Shown here: in pieces, positions 40,202 through 52,685 of the stretch
Layout of the letters: each line of letters opens with the position of its first letter
How positions within the stretch are numbered: position 1 is the stretch's first letter
From: Lingula anatina
Taxonomy: Eukaryota > Brachiopoda > Lingulata > Lingulida > Lingulidae
Assembly: GCF_001039355.2 (NCBI RefSeq)
Contig: NW_019776113.1
Coordinates: 71,787-135,786, forward strand
DNA length: 64,000 nt
Direction: 5' to 3'
Program-made: the position numbers and the translations under genes
The notes under the pieces: model-generated
Database searches by the model: none
The model's input: the letters and a program-made list of their open reading frames with translations, nothing else
What the model was told of the DNA's origin: nothing

Positions 40202-43200
40202 ATGGGCTGGAGATTAATATTTGCAGTCCTTGTCGTCACAGTCCCGTACAGCACGACCCAAACTTGCCAGAGAACCAGGGTTGGGAAACTTGGCGGTAGC
40301 ATCATCTTCGGAGCTGCTTTCAACATCCACCAACAGGCCGTCGGAGGGCAAGGGTGCTCAGACCGCGTGAACGCTGACGCTATTCAGAGATTGGAAGCTG
40401 CGCATTTTGCTGTCAAGACTTTGAATGATCAGAGTTTTATGCCTGGAATAACTTTTGGTAAGTCAGATGTTAAACTTTTCTCCTGAATATGTACACGTAT
40501 TTTTAATCATAAACTGCTGTTTTTGTCCAAGGTTTACATTTCCCAATAAAGCAAAAGAAAGTTTGACACAGGAAAAATTTATTCTAGAAAACTTTATTTC
40601 ACATACTATTAATATTTTAATGAAATATTCCGTGTTCTCAAACTGCTTTCTAAAATGACATACATTATCAATATTTCCTATCTCCAGGGATAAGATCCTA
40701 TGACGACTGTGGTATCGCGAGCACGGGGGTGCAGAGAGCCCTTGATTATCTCTCGGAGAGAGAAAGCTACATAGATGAATCGGGAGAGGTTTGTCCTGCA
40801 GACGTCATGTTTCCAGGTAAAGGCTTCAAAATAAGACTTTACCGACGGGATAGTGTAATGAATCCTTAACATCATAACTTAAAACTCGTTTTGACATTAT
40901 AGCCTATTCCAAGGTCAAGGTTTCTCTTTATTGCCGTTGGGTGCTATCATAAAAAACAACAACAGGGTGCATATTTCATACAAAAATATTTTTGTCTGAA
41001 AGCAACACCGGTGAACTGTTTGGTAGTGTGATTATATAGGCGTCAAGTCAAGTGGGATCCACTGTTGGAAATTTTTTAAAACCTGGGAAGCATAAATATA
41101 TGCATGAAAATGAATACCTTATTTTTACGCCAGGTTTTATTGCCTCAATGTACAGTGGAGTGACGGCTAAAATCGCAACGTTCTTGAACAACATTCCAAT
41201 GGCCACTGTGAGCTATGCCTCTCATAGCTTGGAGCTCAGCGACACCAGCAGGTTCCCTTATTTCCAGAGACTTGTTCCTAGTGCTAGCACCTCTGTACAG
41301 GTAAGGATGTGTTTTTCTTTAAAATGGCCTAATTGATTTTTAACTTGATGGTATATGTTGTATCAAACCAAATGAACATGAATGTATTTCAGCGCATTCA
41401 CATACTGTGCATTTTACTGACGTTTTCTTAATCTTTTTTTAGTTAAAATTGTCTTCGATTTCAACTGTAATTAGGCAATACGCCTACTCAAATCTCTTTA
41501 AGGACAGATAGATACGTTAAACACATATGTTAAAGTTATACATTATTTAACTGGTCAGCGACACCTTTTCAGGTCCTGATGTCCATTCTGTCAAAACTTA
41601 GTTGGACCCACGTCTCTCTGTTGGTTGGAAGCGATCCTTACGCGCAAGATCTGAAGTCGTCTTTTCTTCATCTCGCTTCCCTGAATGATGTCTGCATAAT
41701 GACAGTACAGTCTGTAGACAATGCGGACGCTACCATTAATTTTCAAAGCGTCATTGCAGAGCTTGCAACAGCGTCTGCTAAAGGTACGAGTGTGAATAGC
41801 ATACCAATAAGAACGTATACTGTACAATTGACAAGAATAACACAAAGAAAACTAAAAAGCATTTTTCAGTCACTGAATGCATAAGACAAAGAAAATAACG
41901 AAGTATTTAATCTTACTCAGGGGCGGAACCAGAGATATTTTCTGACAGTCTTCCAAACTATCTTTGTTGATCCATCCTCCATTTTTGACCGTCTTCCGAC
42001 AGAAATAATTAGATGCCTGTCAATGTAAACTTGAAAATCTGAACGTCTTCCGGAAGACCCAGAAGACGGCCTAAATCCGCCCCTGTTACTTGCAGGTGCA
42101 CACGGGGTCATCATCATGACAATTCCGGAAATCACAATGCGTTTTTTTGAAGCGGTGAAGTCGCAGGCAGCTGTCCCGGGCGTGGCGTCTTTGCAGTGGA
42201 TTATGGGTCTGCCCTTCCACGACGAAGCCGCGTACTCCCACTTGAAAGACACAATTCGGGGATTGATCGCTTTCTATGAATACTCTGGGACTATTCCTGC
42301 TTTTCAGGAATATTTCTTATCTTTAACACCTGAAAACAATACAGCAAATCCCTTCTTTGGCAGCTACTGGGAACAGGCAAGTACAAATATGCATTGTGTA
42401 TTTTCCTTTTTTATGGCTTACACGTATATTTTATGATAACTTGATTTAATAAGTCTACATACATTACGATAAAGCTATAAATCAACTGTAACCTTCACCC
42501 CCGAATCAAAATACGTATATTTTATGATAACCTGATTCAATTAGTCTACATACATTATGATAAACCTATAAATCCACTCTAACCTTCACCCTGAAATCAA
42601 AATATGTATTATTTTACAGGTCAATAATTGTACTCTCAACGCGACTTGCGCTTCCTCACAAAACTACTCCCGTGCAGAGGATTACAAACAACAACAGTTT
42701 GTCTCAGAAACAATAGCCTCTGTGTATACATTTGCCCACGCTCTCAAATCCGCTCATACTGCCCTCTGTGGAGGTACCCCAGGACTCTGCGGGAATCTGG
42801 TGAATTTGTCTCCTAAAGAAATGATGAAATATCTTCGACAAGTGAAGTTCACCCATTTAGATGGCAGACCAATAGCATTTAAAGAAAACGGGGAGGCCAT
42901 GCATACACAATACGGGATCCAAAATATTCAGCTCACTGGATCTTCATATGATATCGCAGAGGTAATCAAATTATTTCGGCTTTATTAGTTATACATTGTC
43001 GAACTAAAAAGAAGATAATATTGGACAAGACATCAGAGAAGAAAAGTGTGGCAACAGACGCCATTATTCTAAACGATTCATTTAGAAAAATGCACTTTTC
43101 TGCAAACAAAAATGTCCACATAAAATCATCTTTTTATTATAATTGATTGCAGGTGTGTTTTTTCTCGCAAGAATACTGTTCTTTAATGATGATAATTTTA

Positions 43201-46200
43201 TCTTATTTCTGTATGTGATACTGTAGGTAGGGACTTGGGTCGAAGGGAATTTAACCCTTACAGGCTCTGTCAAAATGTACGATAAAGATGGCCATGGTGT
43301 TCTTGGCTATATCAACTCTACCTGTGACAATACTTGTACTTGTACCAACGTGCAGCAAGATAACAGGTGCGAATAAGATCAAATGTTGTGGTGTGCTTGA
43401 AAAGGATAAATGATACACTTCAGGGGCGGATTTAGGGTGTCTTCTGGGTCTTCCGGAAGACGGTCATATTTTCAAGTTTACATTGGTGGGTATCTAATTT
43501 TTTCTGTCGGAAGACGGTCAAAAATGAAGAACGGATCAACAAAGATAATTTGGAAGACTGTCAGGAAAAAACTCTGAATCCGCCCCTGCACTTATGTACT
43601 TAATGTTTGTATTCGTTCTTCTTTTACAAATATAGTTTTTTCTGCATTGAAAGGTTTCGATTACTCAGATTACTGAAATTTAATAGTTTATGATAAAAAC
43701 CGAATGTACATGTATAGTCCTCGATATTGAATGGCGGTGGTTTCCGAATTAAATTGGTGATTCATTTTAAGACAAGCAATACGTTCAAATGCATCTGTGT
43801 CTTTGTATCGTTTTCCAGGTTTTCGAGATTTGATGACGGAGATGTTTTTATTTTGGGGATATTTAACATACACGGCAAAGGTAAAGATGTGCAGGAATGC
43901 AGTAAGACAGTTCTTCAAACCAACCTCATGGGGAATCTTGAAGCGTTTTTCTACGCTCTGGAGAAAGTGAACAATGACCCAACAGTCCTGCCCAATGTAC
44001 GTCTCGGTGGTTTGGTTATGGATAATTGTCGGTTTCACCCAGATCGCGTGTTACGACAACTTTCCAGTATTCTGCTTAAAGATGTAAAAGTATTAAACTC
44101 CCAAGGAAAATCTATTCCATTGTTAGGCGCCTTATCGGGAATTACAAGTGGATCTGCTTTGTATATAAATGATTTTTTAGACCAATACAGATTACCGCAT
44201 ATTAGTTTCACTTCATCGAGTGCTCTGTTGAGTGACAAAGCAAAACATCCACGTTTTCTTCGAGTTATTGGTTCTGACGTTGCGCAAGCCCAAGCGATGG
44301 TGGACATTGTTAAAACCATGAACTGGACATACGTGACCACAGTGTTTTCTGACTCGCCGTATGGTCGTTCAGGAATGAAACAGTTTTTAAAACTCGCAAA
44401 GAAAGAAGGTATTTGTGTTGCTACACAGGTGATGTTTGAAGAATATTTTGTCACTCAACCACACGCGGTAGACAACATAATTCAATATATGATTGCAGGA
44501 GTTTTCCCAGAAGCTAATGTTGTCGTAATGTTCGTATCCGAATCTCACGCACGTGCAATTTTAGAAGCGAAAGAACGATATCTAGGAAACAAGACGAATA
44601 AAGTGATATGGCTGGCGGCAGATGCCTGGGGTCCGTATGAGTCGGTTCCGAGCGGCCTGGAAAAGATTGCTCGTGGAGCCATAACACTAGGTTTCCACAC
44701 AGCCCCATCAGTGGAATTTGGCCAGTATTTACGCAATCTAACATTGGCTTCAAACACAAGAAATGTGTGGTTCAATGAATTTTGGGAGCAACATTTCGAG
44801 TGCGATCTCTCCGGAATTGGTAAATATGGCGTCGGTTGTTCCTCCAACTTGTCCCTCAATGCACACGACATTCAGCAGTACCAAGTGTCAGTTACAAATG
44901 TCGTCGATAGCGTGTACGTGTACGCGAAAGCACTGGAAATGTTCTTGAAGGATGCCTGCCCAGAGACACCGGATCAGTTGTGCAGCGAAGCGGCTGCCAG
45001 CCTGGATAGGGTCTTCAGCTATATGAAAGGCTTGGAGTACAATGGGTCTTCTGGAATGAGAGTGGCATTCGATACGTTTGGCGATGGGGTGCCTAGATAT
45101 GATGTGTTTAATTACCAAAAAGTAGGAGAGAATACCCATGGTTATAAAAAGGTGAGTACACGATAAATAACTCGTTGCGTATACACGTGCAACGCATAGC
45201 AAAACACTCTCCAGTCAAAGCATAACTCATCCTTCGATTTTTGTTTTCTCGATGTTACCTATAAATCAATAATCCTGTTACGACGACCAGTTTGAGTTTC
45301 AAATGTTTACTCAATGTCACTCTTTTTTTTCATACAAATGAAAGGGTAGCTCTTCGTGCTGGCTATGCTTTTTACCTATTTTCTCTCCAGCACCTTTTGC
45401 GTGATCTAGAAATAAAATGTTTGACTACATTGAATGCAAAGAAAATTTAACAATGCAAATAGTAATAGAATAAACGAATAAATGAGTATTATTTAACTGT
45501 GTTTTCAGGTAGGGACTTGGATCGACAGCGTGCTGGACTTGAATGTCGAGAAATTATATTCGTACAGAAACAACGACACCGCCCTTTCTATGGCTAGCGA
45601 TGTCATCTCAGTGTGTAAGAAATCACCGTGTAAATGTTCCACTGTGGAGGTAATGGACATGCCTTTCACAGAGCAATACACGGAGTTCACACTGTTAGGA
45701 TACTTCCCGCTTCATGCCCAAGGTCGTGGGGATCTGCCCTGTGGAGAAATTCAGCTTGGTATGTACCAGCAGCTTTTAGCTTTCTACTACGCCATCGATC
45801 AGATCAACAAGAATGCTACCATAATGCCTGGTGCCAAAGTAGGGTATATGGTATGGGATACGTGTTCCTCTCCTGCCCACGGCGAGTTTGTATTTGAGGG
45901 GTTTGACTTGAATCTCCGTTTATACAATCAGCCCCCGGATATTCCAATATTGACCCAAGTCCTGGCAATGATTGGAGGTTACCAAAGTGACGTCACAGCC
46001 TCAATCAGCTATGCAAACCAGCGCGGATATCATCTCGTACAGGTGATTTTACTCTCGTTTTTTATTTATTTTATTTTATTTCATTTTATTTATTTATTTC
46101 CTATCTCCCGAAAAGCATTTTCGTTTTAGTTTATTTGTAATTTTGGTGGAAGTGTAAGACTTAAACAGCAACATGAAGAGTCGTTTTCCATACAATGGTG

Positions 46201-49200
46201 GTTTAAAATACTCAAATAGGTACTTGTTCATTGGTTTTTCTTTCGATTCAGATCAGCCCATCAGCATCGGCAGTGGAGCTCGGTAACAGGACCAGCCACC
46301 CCAGATTCCTGAGAACTGTTCCCCCAGATACCGCTATGATGGAGGCTATGGTGGAACTGTTGCGCGATTTCGGATGGACTTACATATCTATCGTATACTC
46401 TAACAGTAGTGCTAGCCGCGCCAAATTTAACACATTTAAGGGTGTTTTAACCAGAAACGGCATTTGCATTGCTGTTGTCCAGATGATTGATCCCAATTTT
46501 ATGTCAGATGCTCAGTATGATAGAATAATACAAAATCTCACCACCTACAACGGGGCTGTTGGGGTCGCCATCTTTGCGAACGAAAATGAAATACGCCAAC
46601 TACTCCTCTCGGGGAAAAGGCAGAACTCTGCAGGGCGGTTTGTCTGGCTTAGCGGCGATGACTGGGGTAAAAACCTCAAAATTGTTGATGGAGTAAATGA
46701 AATAGCCAGGGGATCATTCACATTGATGCCTGATTCGGGAGCCGATGCTACATTTGACAGATACATTGAAAACTTAACAGTGAATAGCTTTCCACGCGAT
46801 CCCTGGTATAAGGAATTTTGGGAGGAACATTTTCAGTGTAGTCTACAGTATGGTGGGAAGTATGACAAGGCATGTACTGGCGCGGAAACTTTCAAAGTAA
46901 AACCCCTGCTGCAGCATTCATACACAACCAGCACCATTAATGCCGTTTATGCGTATGCTCTGGGACTGACTAATATGTACATGAAGAAGTGTGGTCGGGT
47001 AGATCTCTTCTATTGCATAGATAAAATCCCGGGTCTTGACAAAGATGTAAAAGCATTGTATGATGAGATACGGCAGCTTAGGTACACAGGTGCTGACGGA
47101 CGTTCTTTCTATTTTACTGGAAATGGTGACGGAGCTCTCCGGTATAAAGTGTTAAACTACCAGCCAGGCAGAGAGTCGGATTATGTCGAGGTAAAGTAAC
47201 TTCTTCTTCGGTTGATTTTATTGATTCATTTTGGTCATTGTAACCATATTTGTAGATTGTTAATTCATGACGTAGCAAATGTTGGGAAACTTTGAAACGA
47301 TTTTGCTACCCAGACCGTACTGTCATGTCCTATGTTCAGAACCACATGTCCTTCATCAATGCGAATCACTGGCGATAACGATTTTCTAATTGACAAATAA
47401 ATTGGGTTAATTCTGCTTCATGAATTTCCTTTCCCTTTCAAAAATTTTTATATAAAATCGTTTTAGGTTGGTTACTGGGAGAACGGAGAGCTCACTTTGA
47501 ATTTCTCAGCGTTTAAGATGTACGACGAAAAGGGGAACAGCATTCGCCCCAAGTCACGGTGTCCCGGGACGTGCACCCACTGCATCTACCAGAGACCAGA
47601 GATCGACACCACCAGAGTGCCGCTCAAGTTTGAAGAACATCGTAGCATATGGGGCGTGGTCGTCATAACAGTGACGGTCCTCGGCGTGGTATTTGCTTTC
47701 ATCATTATGATTTTCTTTATATTCAACCACAATCACCCAGTAGTCGCCGGGGCCACCTCGTCGTTGAGTTTTATTCTTCTCCTTGGAATTATTTTGCTGT
47801 ATTTGTTGAATTTTGCCATCATGTTTTCCGATGTTTGGGCAACGTGTGGAATTAAGCGTTTTGGCCTAGGCTTCTTTTATACGCTCATCTTCACGGCATT
47901 GCTGATGAAAATTATACGTATTCGTCGCATATTTAACAAAGCGAACGTTTCCATGAAGCCCTCGTTTGTAGGGGGTCCCAGCAACAGTTTGGCTGCGTGT
48001 ATTCTTTTGTTGATCGAACTTGTACTGGTGATAGAATGGCTGGTGCTGCAACCACCCAATATTGAACTTCATCTAGACAACGTGAGCACGGACCCAGACT
48101 ACCCGCTATACGATATTGACTGGCGGTGCACGCACAGCAAGGAATCTCTCGTCATCTCCCTGGTTTACGTGTATCTGTTGATCCTAGCGACGCTCATTGT
48201 GGGTTTCAATGCGTGTAAAGCAGGGGACTTCCAGAGAGAATCCCTCTGTATCCTTCTCTCAACAATTGGGACAATCCTCATCGTTGTTGCTTGGCTTTGT
48301 GTGTACATGCTGATGCCGCGAGAATGGGAGAAGCCAGCAGTTTGTATAGGTATCACAGCTAATGCAACCCTGATATTGTGTGTAATGTTCACACCCAAGA
48401 TGCTGGTGATGACGTCGGGCCAGACGGCCACACCCAAGGGAACGAGGTCCACCAGTAGCTTGGAGTATGATGCAACTTACATAGCCAGCAGGGACAGCCG
48501 AGATGTCGGTAGGTTCTTTGTGTGAACAGATAATTTAATATATAGTATGTGATACAAATACACAGTGTAAAATGCATCAATATATATATATATATATATA
48601 TGAATAATGAAATTATGCTTTAAAATGTTTGCCTTTATTTCAACTGGGTTAGTAATTTTTTTGCACAGGATGGTTAAAGTTTTACATTTAGGAGAAGTTA
48701 TCTTATTTTTATCATATTATTTGGGGATCTGATTTTTTACTTACATGGTAGACCTGCATGGAATCTCTCTTTTTTTCTATCACGTTAACGTACGTTTGCT
48801 CAAGGAGTTATAACAAAAATCAACAGACGAAGGCACAGATACTAACAAACGAGATTTAAACGAGAGTAGCAATTAAGCGTAACAGAGATAGGCATCTATT
48901 GTTCTCTGGGTTCTATTCATTCCGACCAATGAGAGACCGTAATACGGGCTCCGCCCCCACGCGTGTAATCTCCTTCTGTTATAACTCCTTGGTTTGCTTC
49001 ATAAAACATTTGCAATTCATTTGCATTTGCATGAGTACTGGCTTAATTTTGATAAAATATTATCTATAGAAGTTGAGCTTGCATCTTTATTCTGTTTGGT
49101 ACTTAATTCATAACAGCTGCTTACTGGCCAAAATATCTAGCAGGTAAGGATTTTTTACGGTGACGGTTTAGGTGTTTTTTTTTTCTTTTTGCTTCTTGGT

Positions 49201-49979
49201 TTTGAAACTGTCTTTCTTTATATATAACTCTGGTTATATCTTCTGTTTAGCTGTCTTTGTGAACGTTTATTAAAATCGTTTCTGTGTGTACTTTTTTGTT
49301 GAAATTCAAGTATTTCTTGCACTAATGAAGGTAAGTATCTCACTGTATTGTGTCTTTCTTTCTGAACCGTCTTGCTTTCACCCTTTACTCCAGGCCAAGT
49401 GACACTTTGGAAGAAAGTCCAGGATTTTTGGAAGAAGATGTAGACAGGTTATCTTATTTAGCTGTAACATTTTGTTTACAGAATTTCATTTGCTATTTCC
49501 GTCCTCTGGGGCTACACTACAGCTTCAAAATACTCAGCCGTCTTGATTTGCTTGCTGCGACCCTAAAGTGAACCCTTAAGCCCTAGAACTGCTGTCTGGC
49601 CTATATATTATTGTGTTCCATTAAAAAAATTATTCATAACTATATTTTCCTACTTTTTGGTGACAGTACTAAACATATTACAGTAAAGGAAATGAACCGA
49701 CAAGGAGAACCCGCATATCCCTGAAGCCATAGATCAATCTTTTACTGCATGCTTCGCTTTTTTCCTTCGCTTGCGTTTTATTAATTTCCTGGGTGCATTT
49801 TGTTATTCTGTTACTTTTAGGATTTGGATGAATTTCAGTTGTTTACTTTTTAAGTGGGTCTTGTAGGCATGACAAACAGAAGTTATGAAGATGACTCTGA
49901 TTTGGTGAACCCACGGTATACCGGCCGCTCTAATGTGAGCAGTAGCATAGGTGGACCTAAACCCGTAGCCTCATTTTAG
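40202..49979 (+). CDS. Class C GPCR with three tandem Venus-flytrap domains (about 1828 aa)
   Basis: Twelve coding exons: 40202-40457, 40688-40816, 41134-41300, 41573-41783, 42096-42376, 42620-42961, 43227-43366, 43819-45151, 45509-46042, 46252-47190, 47467-48508, 49867-49979; 5487 nt, phases consistent. The 5'UTR exon part starts at 40189. Signal peptide residues 1-20. Three periplasmic-binding-like lobes of mGluR type cover residues about 30-480, 515-965 and 990-1455; each closes with a VGTW or VGYW motif. The link to the membrane has only three Cys (CPGTCTHC), so the mGluR cysteine-rich domain is missing. The 7TM domain (about 1505-1760) shows CGIKRFGLGF at TM3, REWEKP before TM7 and CVMFTPKM at its end, like metabotropic glutamate receptors. 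The ligand is unknown; amino-acid-like ligands are typical of the class. The C-tail exon ends GGPKPVASF. Confidence 0.88.
41918..42085 (-). mobile_element. 168-bp MITE with 5-bp target duplication (copy A)
   Basis: Ends CAGGGGCGGA and TCCGCCCCTG; TTACT duplicated at 41913-41917 and 42086-42090. It is inverted relative to the copies at 43421 and 52686. The right duplication is followed immediately by TGCAG, the acceptor of GPCR exon 5 at 42096. hAT-like by its end sequence; 5-bp duplications point to a hAT5-type group (inference). Confidence 0.9.
42376..42380 (+). other. GC-AG intron donor
   Basis: GPCR exon 5 ends CAG at 42376 and the intron starts GCAAGT, a non-canonical but well-known GC donor with otherwise perfect consensus. 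Using it keeps the frame into exon 6; no usable GT is near. Confidence 0.85.
42420..42602. repeat. About 91-bp tandem repeat, two copies, in GPCR intron
   Basis: Two diverged copies, each with ACGTATATTTTATGATAAC then GTCTACATACATTA and a CTATAAATC..CT.TAACCTTCACCC block. The second copy ends at the polypyrimidine tract of exon 6. Confidence 0.8.
43421..43588 (+). mobile_element. 168-bp MITE with 5-bp target duplication (copy B)
   Basis: Ends CAGGGGCGGA and TCCGCCCCTG, CACTT duplicated at 43416-43420 and 43589-43593. Contains the 14-bp palindrome GTCTTCCGGAAGAC. It lies in the GPCR intron between the exons of the first and second flytrap domains. Confidence 0.92.
48580..48602. repeat. (TA)n microsatellite
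   Basis: About 11 TA units in the last GPCR intron. Confidence 0.9.
49117..49143 (+). other. Possible 27-nt cassette microexon of the GPCR tail
   Basis: TAACAG acceptor, 27 nt, then CAG-GTAAGG donor. It is open in the required phase (in and out phase 1) and would add nine residues (AYWPKYLA within). The pyrimidine tract is weak, so it may not be real. Confidence 0.25.
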
Positions 49980-52084
49980 TTGAAGTAAGTTTTTGGTTAT
50001 AAATGTCCACAGGAAAACGCCCTCTATAGAATTAAAAAATATATCTGCAACTACACACTGTATATATGAACCATTGCATTCCGTGAACTACGGTTCCTAG
50101 AGTAAATGAAAATGGTTCTTTCTTTCAAAAGTCAAGTAAGCACAGACATATACAGGCTGATTAAATACCAGCATGCGAGTGAATGTCTGATGAAAGTCTG
50201 TAGAGATTTTCGAATAAATTTCCTGTCGTGTAGACCCCTATCGTGTATTCGGCTTTAGCTAGAAAATCAATTGGCATGCCCTGTCAGTGATTCTGAAACT
50301 GGCAATATTATCCATATTACATATCAGAACCATATTAAGTACAATTTTCTGCATTCATATGTCATGAGGCGTGTTTGCTGTTGTTTTCTTTTTGTATTGC
50401 TTTTTTCTTTTATAGGTTATCTAAACCGAACAATCTACGGAGATTCCTTAGAAGTGCAGCAAATAGATACTGAGATTAATTCCTCCAGCACTCCCTTATA
50501 GACACTCCAGTCACAGAGTATAGCAGATATGCGTTAGTCACAATCGGAATGAAAAACATACTGTTCCGAATAACAAGTTCACGTATAAAAACGCTTACGT
50601 CTCAAGTATTTATTGCTTTTGTTATTTGTGAAGAAAAACAGCGTTGATGATGTTTGATGTTGGGTTTCTTAATAAATGATTGTAGTTAAAAAACATTTTT
50701 GATAAAAAGCAATGCATGGTCACAATCATGAAGGTATTTTTGAACATTTTATTATTTAAATTACATTTAGTTAGCAATTAATTTTTTCTTTAATCAAAGT
50801 CATGTGCCTTTGTCCAGATGTGTTGACTGAGGTATAGATTGCATATTAAAACAAATCACTGTCTGAATGACGTATATTAAGATGCATATTACGTTATTAG
50901 ACATTGACTGTGCTTAACACAGCATGCAATGTTGACTCGATGGTATTTGCGAGGTGGCGTGTATACGTACATGCTAGAATAAAAAGGGAACCGGCAAATG
51001 AAATGAGCTACACCTATTTTCATGATAATGTTGCTAAGCCAGCTGCCTAAGATTTTTATAATCAGTTTATCACAGCAAATTGTATTTTAGCTTATATAAG
51101 AATGAGGATAATAAACTCTGAAATGGACAATTAATTCGATTTATGTTGTAAATCAAATGCATGGACTCAAAGAAAAGCGTTCATTGTATATGTCTGTCTT
51201 ATGTCATAGACACCAACGCACAAGACACTCCAGTACGTCCCTTGCAACAGTCATAAGAGGTTTTCAACTTTAATACACATCTGTTCACTTTTAAATCATT
51301 TATTGCGTGATCAGAATACACCCCATTCAAAGAAGGATTTAGACTAGTCTGGCGAGACGAAACCCTCCAGTGCTTAAACTCTTTATATTATGTATTAAGA
51401 ACTGCTATGAGAGAAGACTAGCTTCTGTCAAAGCCAACACCTGTTGCTCTTTTTATTGTGATGGGAAATTTAAACGCATGCTCCTTTTGTAGAAAAACGA
51501 GAACGATCGAGGAACAACAGCATAGGAATTGTAGCGGTGAAAAGGACGTCTATGACATAAGACAGACATATTCATGCAATATACAACTATTATACTTTAA
51601 AATGATTAACCATCACCTCATCCTCAGTTATTTCAATAGAAAGTCACCAAAAAGCTACACGACTTAGTTTTTATTGTTATTCATTTTTTCACAATGTTCT
51701 TAAGTTTCGCGACGCTCTTTTAAAGTTATAAATCAAGTAATTCATGAACCCTAATGCATGTTTGGCCATCCTTAGCACATTTCTTCGTATATTCTGATTT
51801 GTATGCCGCTTTGTAAACAATCTGTATACAAAGTAAGATGAATATCCATAATCTTTATCCTACTTTACTAATAATATAACCAACCCCATGTTTACAAATG
51901 ATTTTTAATAACTTGTAAATACACACATCCTGTTTCGGCATCTTTGAACGTTGACTAAATAATAAAAGCACATACTGTGACTCAACGTTTACCGAAATTA
52001 GTAATGGTATGACATAATGATTTCAACAGCTGCAAGTTATTTTAACATTAATTTTTTGGATTTATAAACAAGCCAGATGCCTAA

Positions 52085-52299
52085 GAGTGCATTCCCATAG
52101 ATTTAGATCGATCCATCTAGATCGACCTAACTCCCTGGAGGTTCTCGCTAAATTGCTATCAGCCGAGCGCACACGGTAGTTTATTACCCCCTTACAGCTT
52201 TTAGTAGGCAGGACAGACATTTAAGCTTGCTAAGCTGACAGTAACCTAGTGAGACTCCCCACAGGGATAGATCGATCTAAAATCTGTGGAAATGGGGTC
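52085..52299. mobile_element. TAA-flanked inverted-repeat element, first of a tandem pair
   Basis: Left end GAGTGCATTCCC, inner palindromic ATCGATCCATCTAGATCGAC block, right end truncated or diverged (GGAAATGGGGTC). Flanked by TAA at 52082-52084 and 52300-52302. The ends and TAA target fit a PIF/Harbinger-type MITE. Confidence 0.75.
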
Positions 52300-52302
52300 T
52301 AA

Positions 52303-52537
52303 GACTGCATTCCCAGAGATTTAGATTGATCCATCCGGATCGACCTAAATCCCTGGGGGTTCACACTAAATGTCTGTCACACCTAGTAAAGCTGTTAGGG
52401 GGTAATTATCTTTACCCTAGCTGATTCGGTAGGCGTGACAGACATTTAAGCCTCTTGAGCTGACAGCAATTTAGCGTGAACCCCCAGGGAGTTAGGTCGA
52501 TCCAGATGGATCGATCTAAATCTGTAGGAATGCAGTC
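52303..52537. mobile_element. TAA-flanked inverted-repeat element, second of a tandem pair
   Basis: Ends GACTGCATTCC and GGAATGCAGTC are exact inverted repeats, with inverted similarity extending about 65 bp inward (GATCGACCTAAATCCCTGGG against its complement). TAA at 52300-52302 is shared with the first element; the other TAA is at 52538-52540. Confidence 0.85.
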
Positions 52538-52685
52538 TAAGATATTCTGCGCAGTAACATAAGTGACTAATACGCATTATCTGCAGAACCATTTATATAT
52601 CATATTGACTCGCGCATCATGAATTTTTATAGATTGTTGGAAACTAACTCCTCAGGTTCCAGTTGTCTAAAAAGACAAAGCAGTC

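Noticed and set aside
49310-49329. 20-nt exon-like island (acceptor TTCAAG, donor GTAAGT)
   Set aside because: Its exit phase leads straight to a stop in every following exon candidate; weak acceptor.
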